Below are positions 6,230 through 6,815 of a DNA stretch of 6,815 bases, one piece after another; within the stretch, counting starts at the first letter, position 1; each line of letters opens with the position of its first letter. The translations under genes and the position numbers were made by a program. The stretch lies in contig DAIDHU010000086.1 of the NCBI GenBank assembly GCA_027451915.1, forward strand, positions 1-6,815, read 5' to 3'. This stretch comes from Thiomonas sp. (GTDB lineage: Bacteria; Pseudomonadota; Gammaproteobacteria; Burkholderiales; Burkholderiaceae_C). The notes beneath the pieces are model-generated. The model did not search any database, was not told where the DNA came from, and worked only from the letters and a program-made list of their open reading frames with translations.

Positions 6230-6815
<586 letters not shown>

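Overview
The window is a GC-rich stretch of bacterial chromosome with all genes on the + strand: ftsH (3' part), folP, glmM, pstS, pstC, pstA, pstB (5' part). The order ftsH-folP-glmM followed directly by the pst phosphate-transport operon, and the Pro/Arg-rich FtsH tail, are typical of Betaproteobacteria, most likely Burkholderiales. This placement is inferred from gene order and protein character; no search was run. No mobile element, tRNA, rRNA, CRISPR array or recognisable novel multigene system is present.

Region 1 (1-3066) is a housekeeping block. It holds the end of the membrane AAA+ zinc protease FtsH, dihydropteroate synthase (FolP, folate synthesis) and phosphoglucosamine mutase (GlmM, UDP-GlcNAc synthesis). 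Neither complete gene appears to start with ATG: folP best fits a GTG start and glmM a TTG start with a good Shine-Dalgarno site. A nearly perfect 18-position inverted repeat brackets the likely folP start codon.

Region 2 (3067-3213) is the junction between the housekeeping block and the phosphate operon. It holds a relatively AT-rich patch with a good Pho-box match, then a strong ribosome binding site for pstS. This implies PhoB/PhoR control of the pst genes.

Region 3 (3214-6815) is the high-affinity phosphate ABC importer: periplasmic PstS, membrane subunits PstC and PstA (reading frames overlapping), and the ATPase PstB, cut off by the window end. Between pstS and pstC lie two perfect, closely spaced RNA hairpins sharing the apex CCTCGCGG. 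They could make PstS more abundant than the downstream subunits.

The points most worth a second look are the folP start hairpin, the twin pstS-pstC hairpins, a Gly-to-Ser change in the PstB Walker A motif, and a twin-arginine-like PstS signal peptide.
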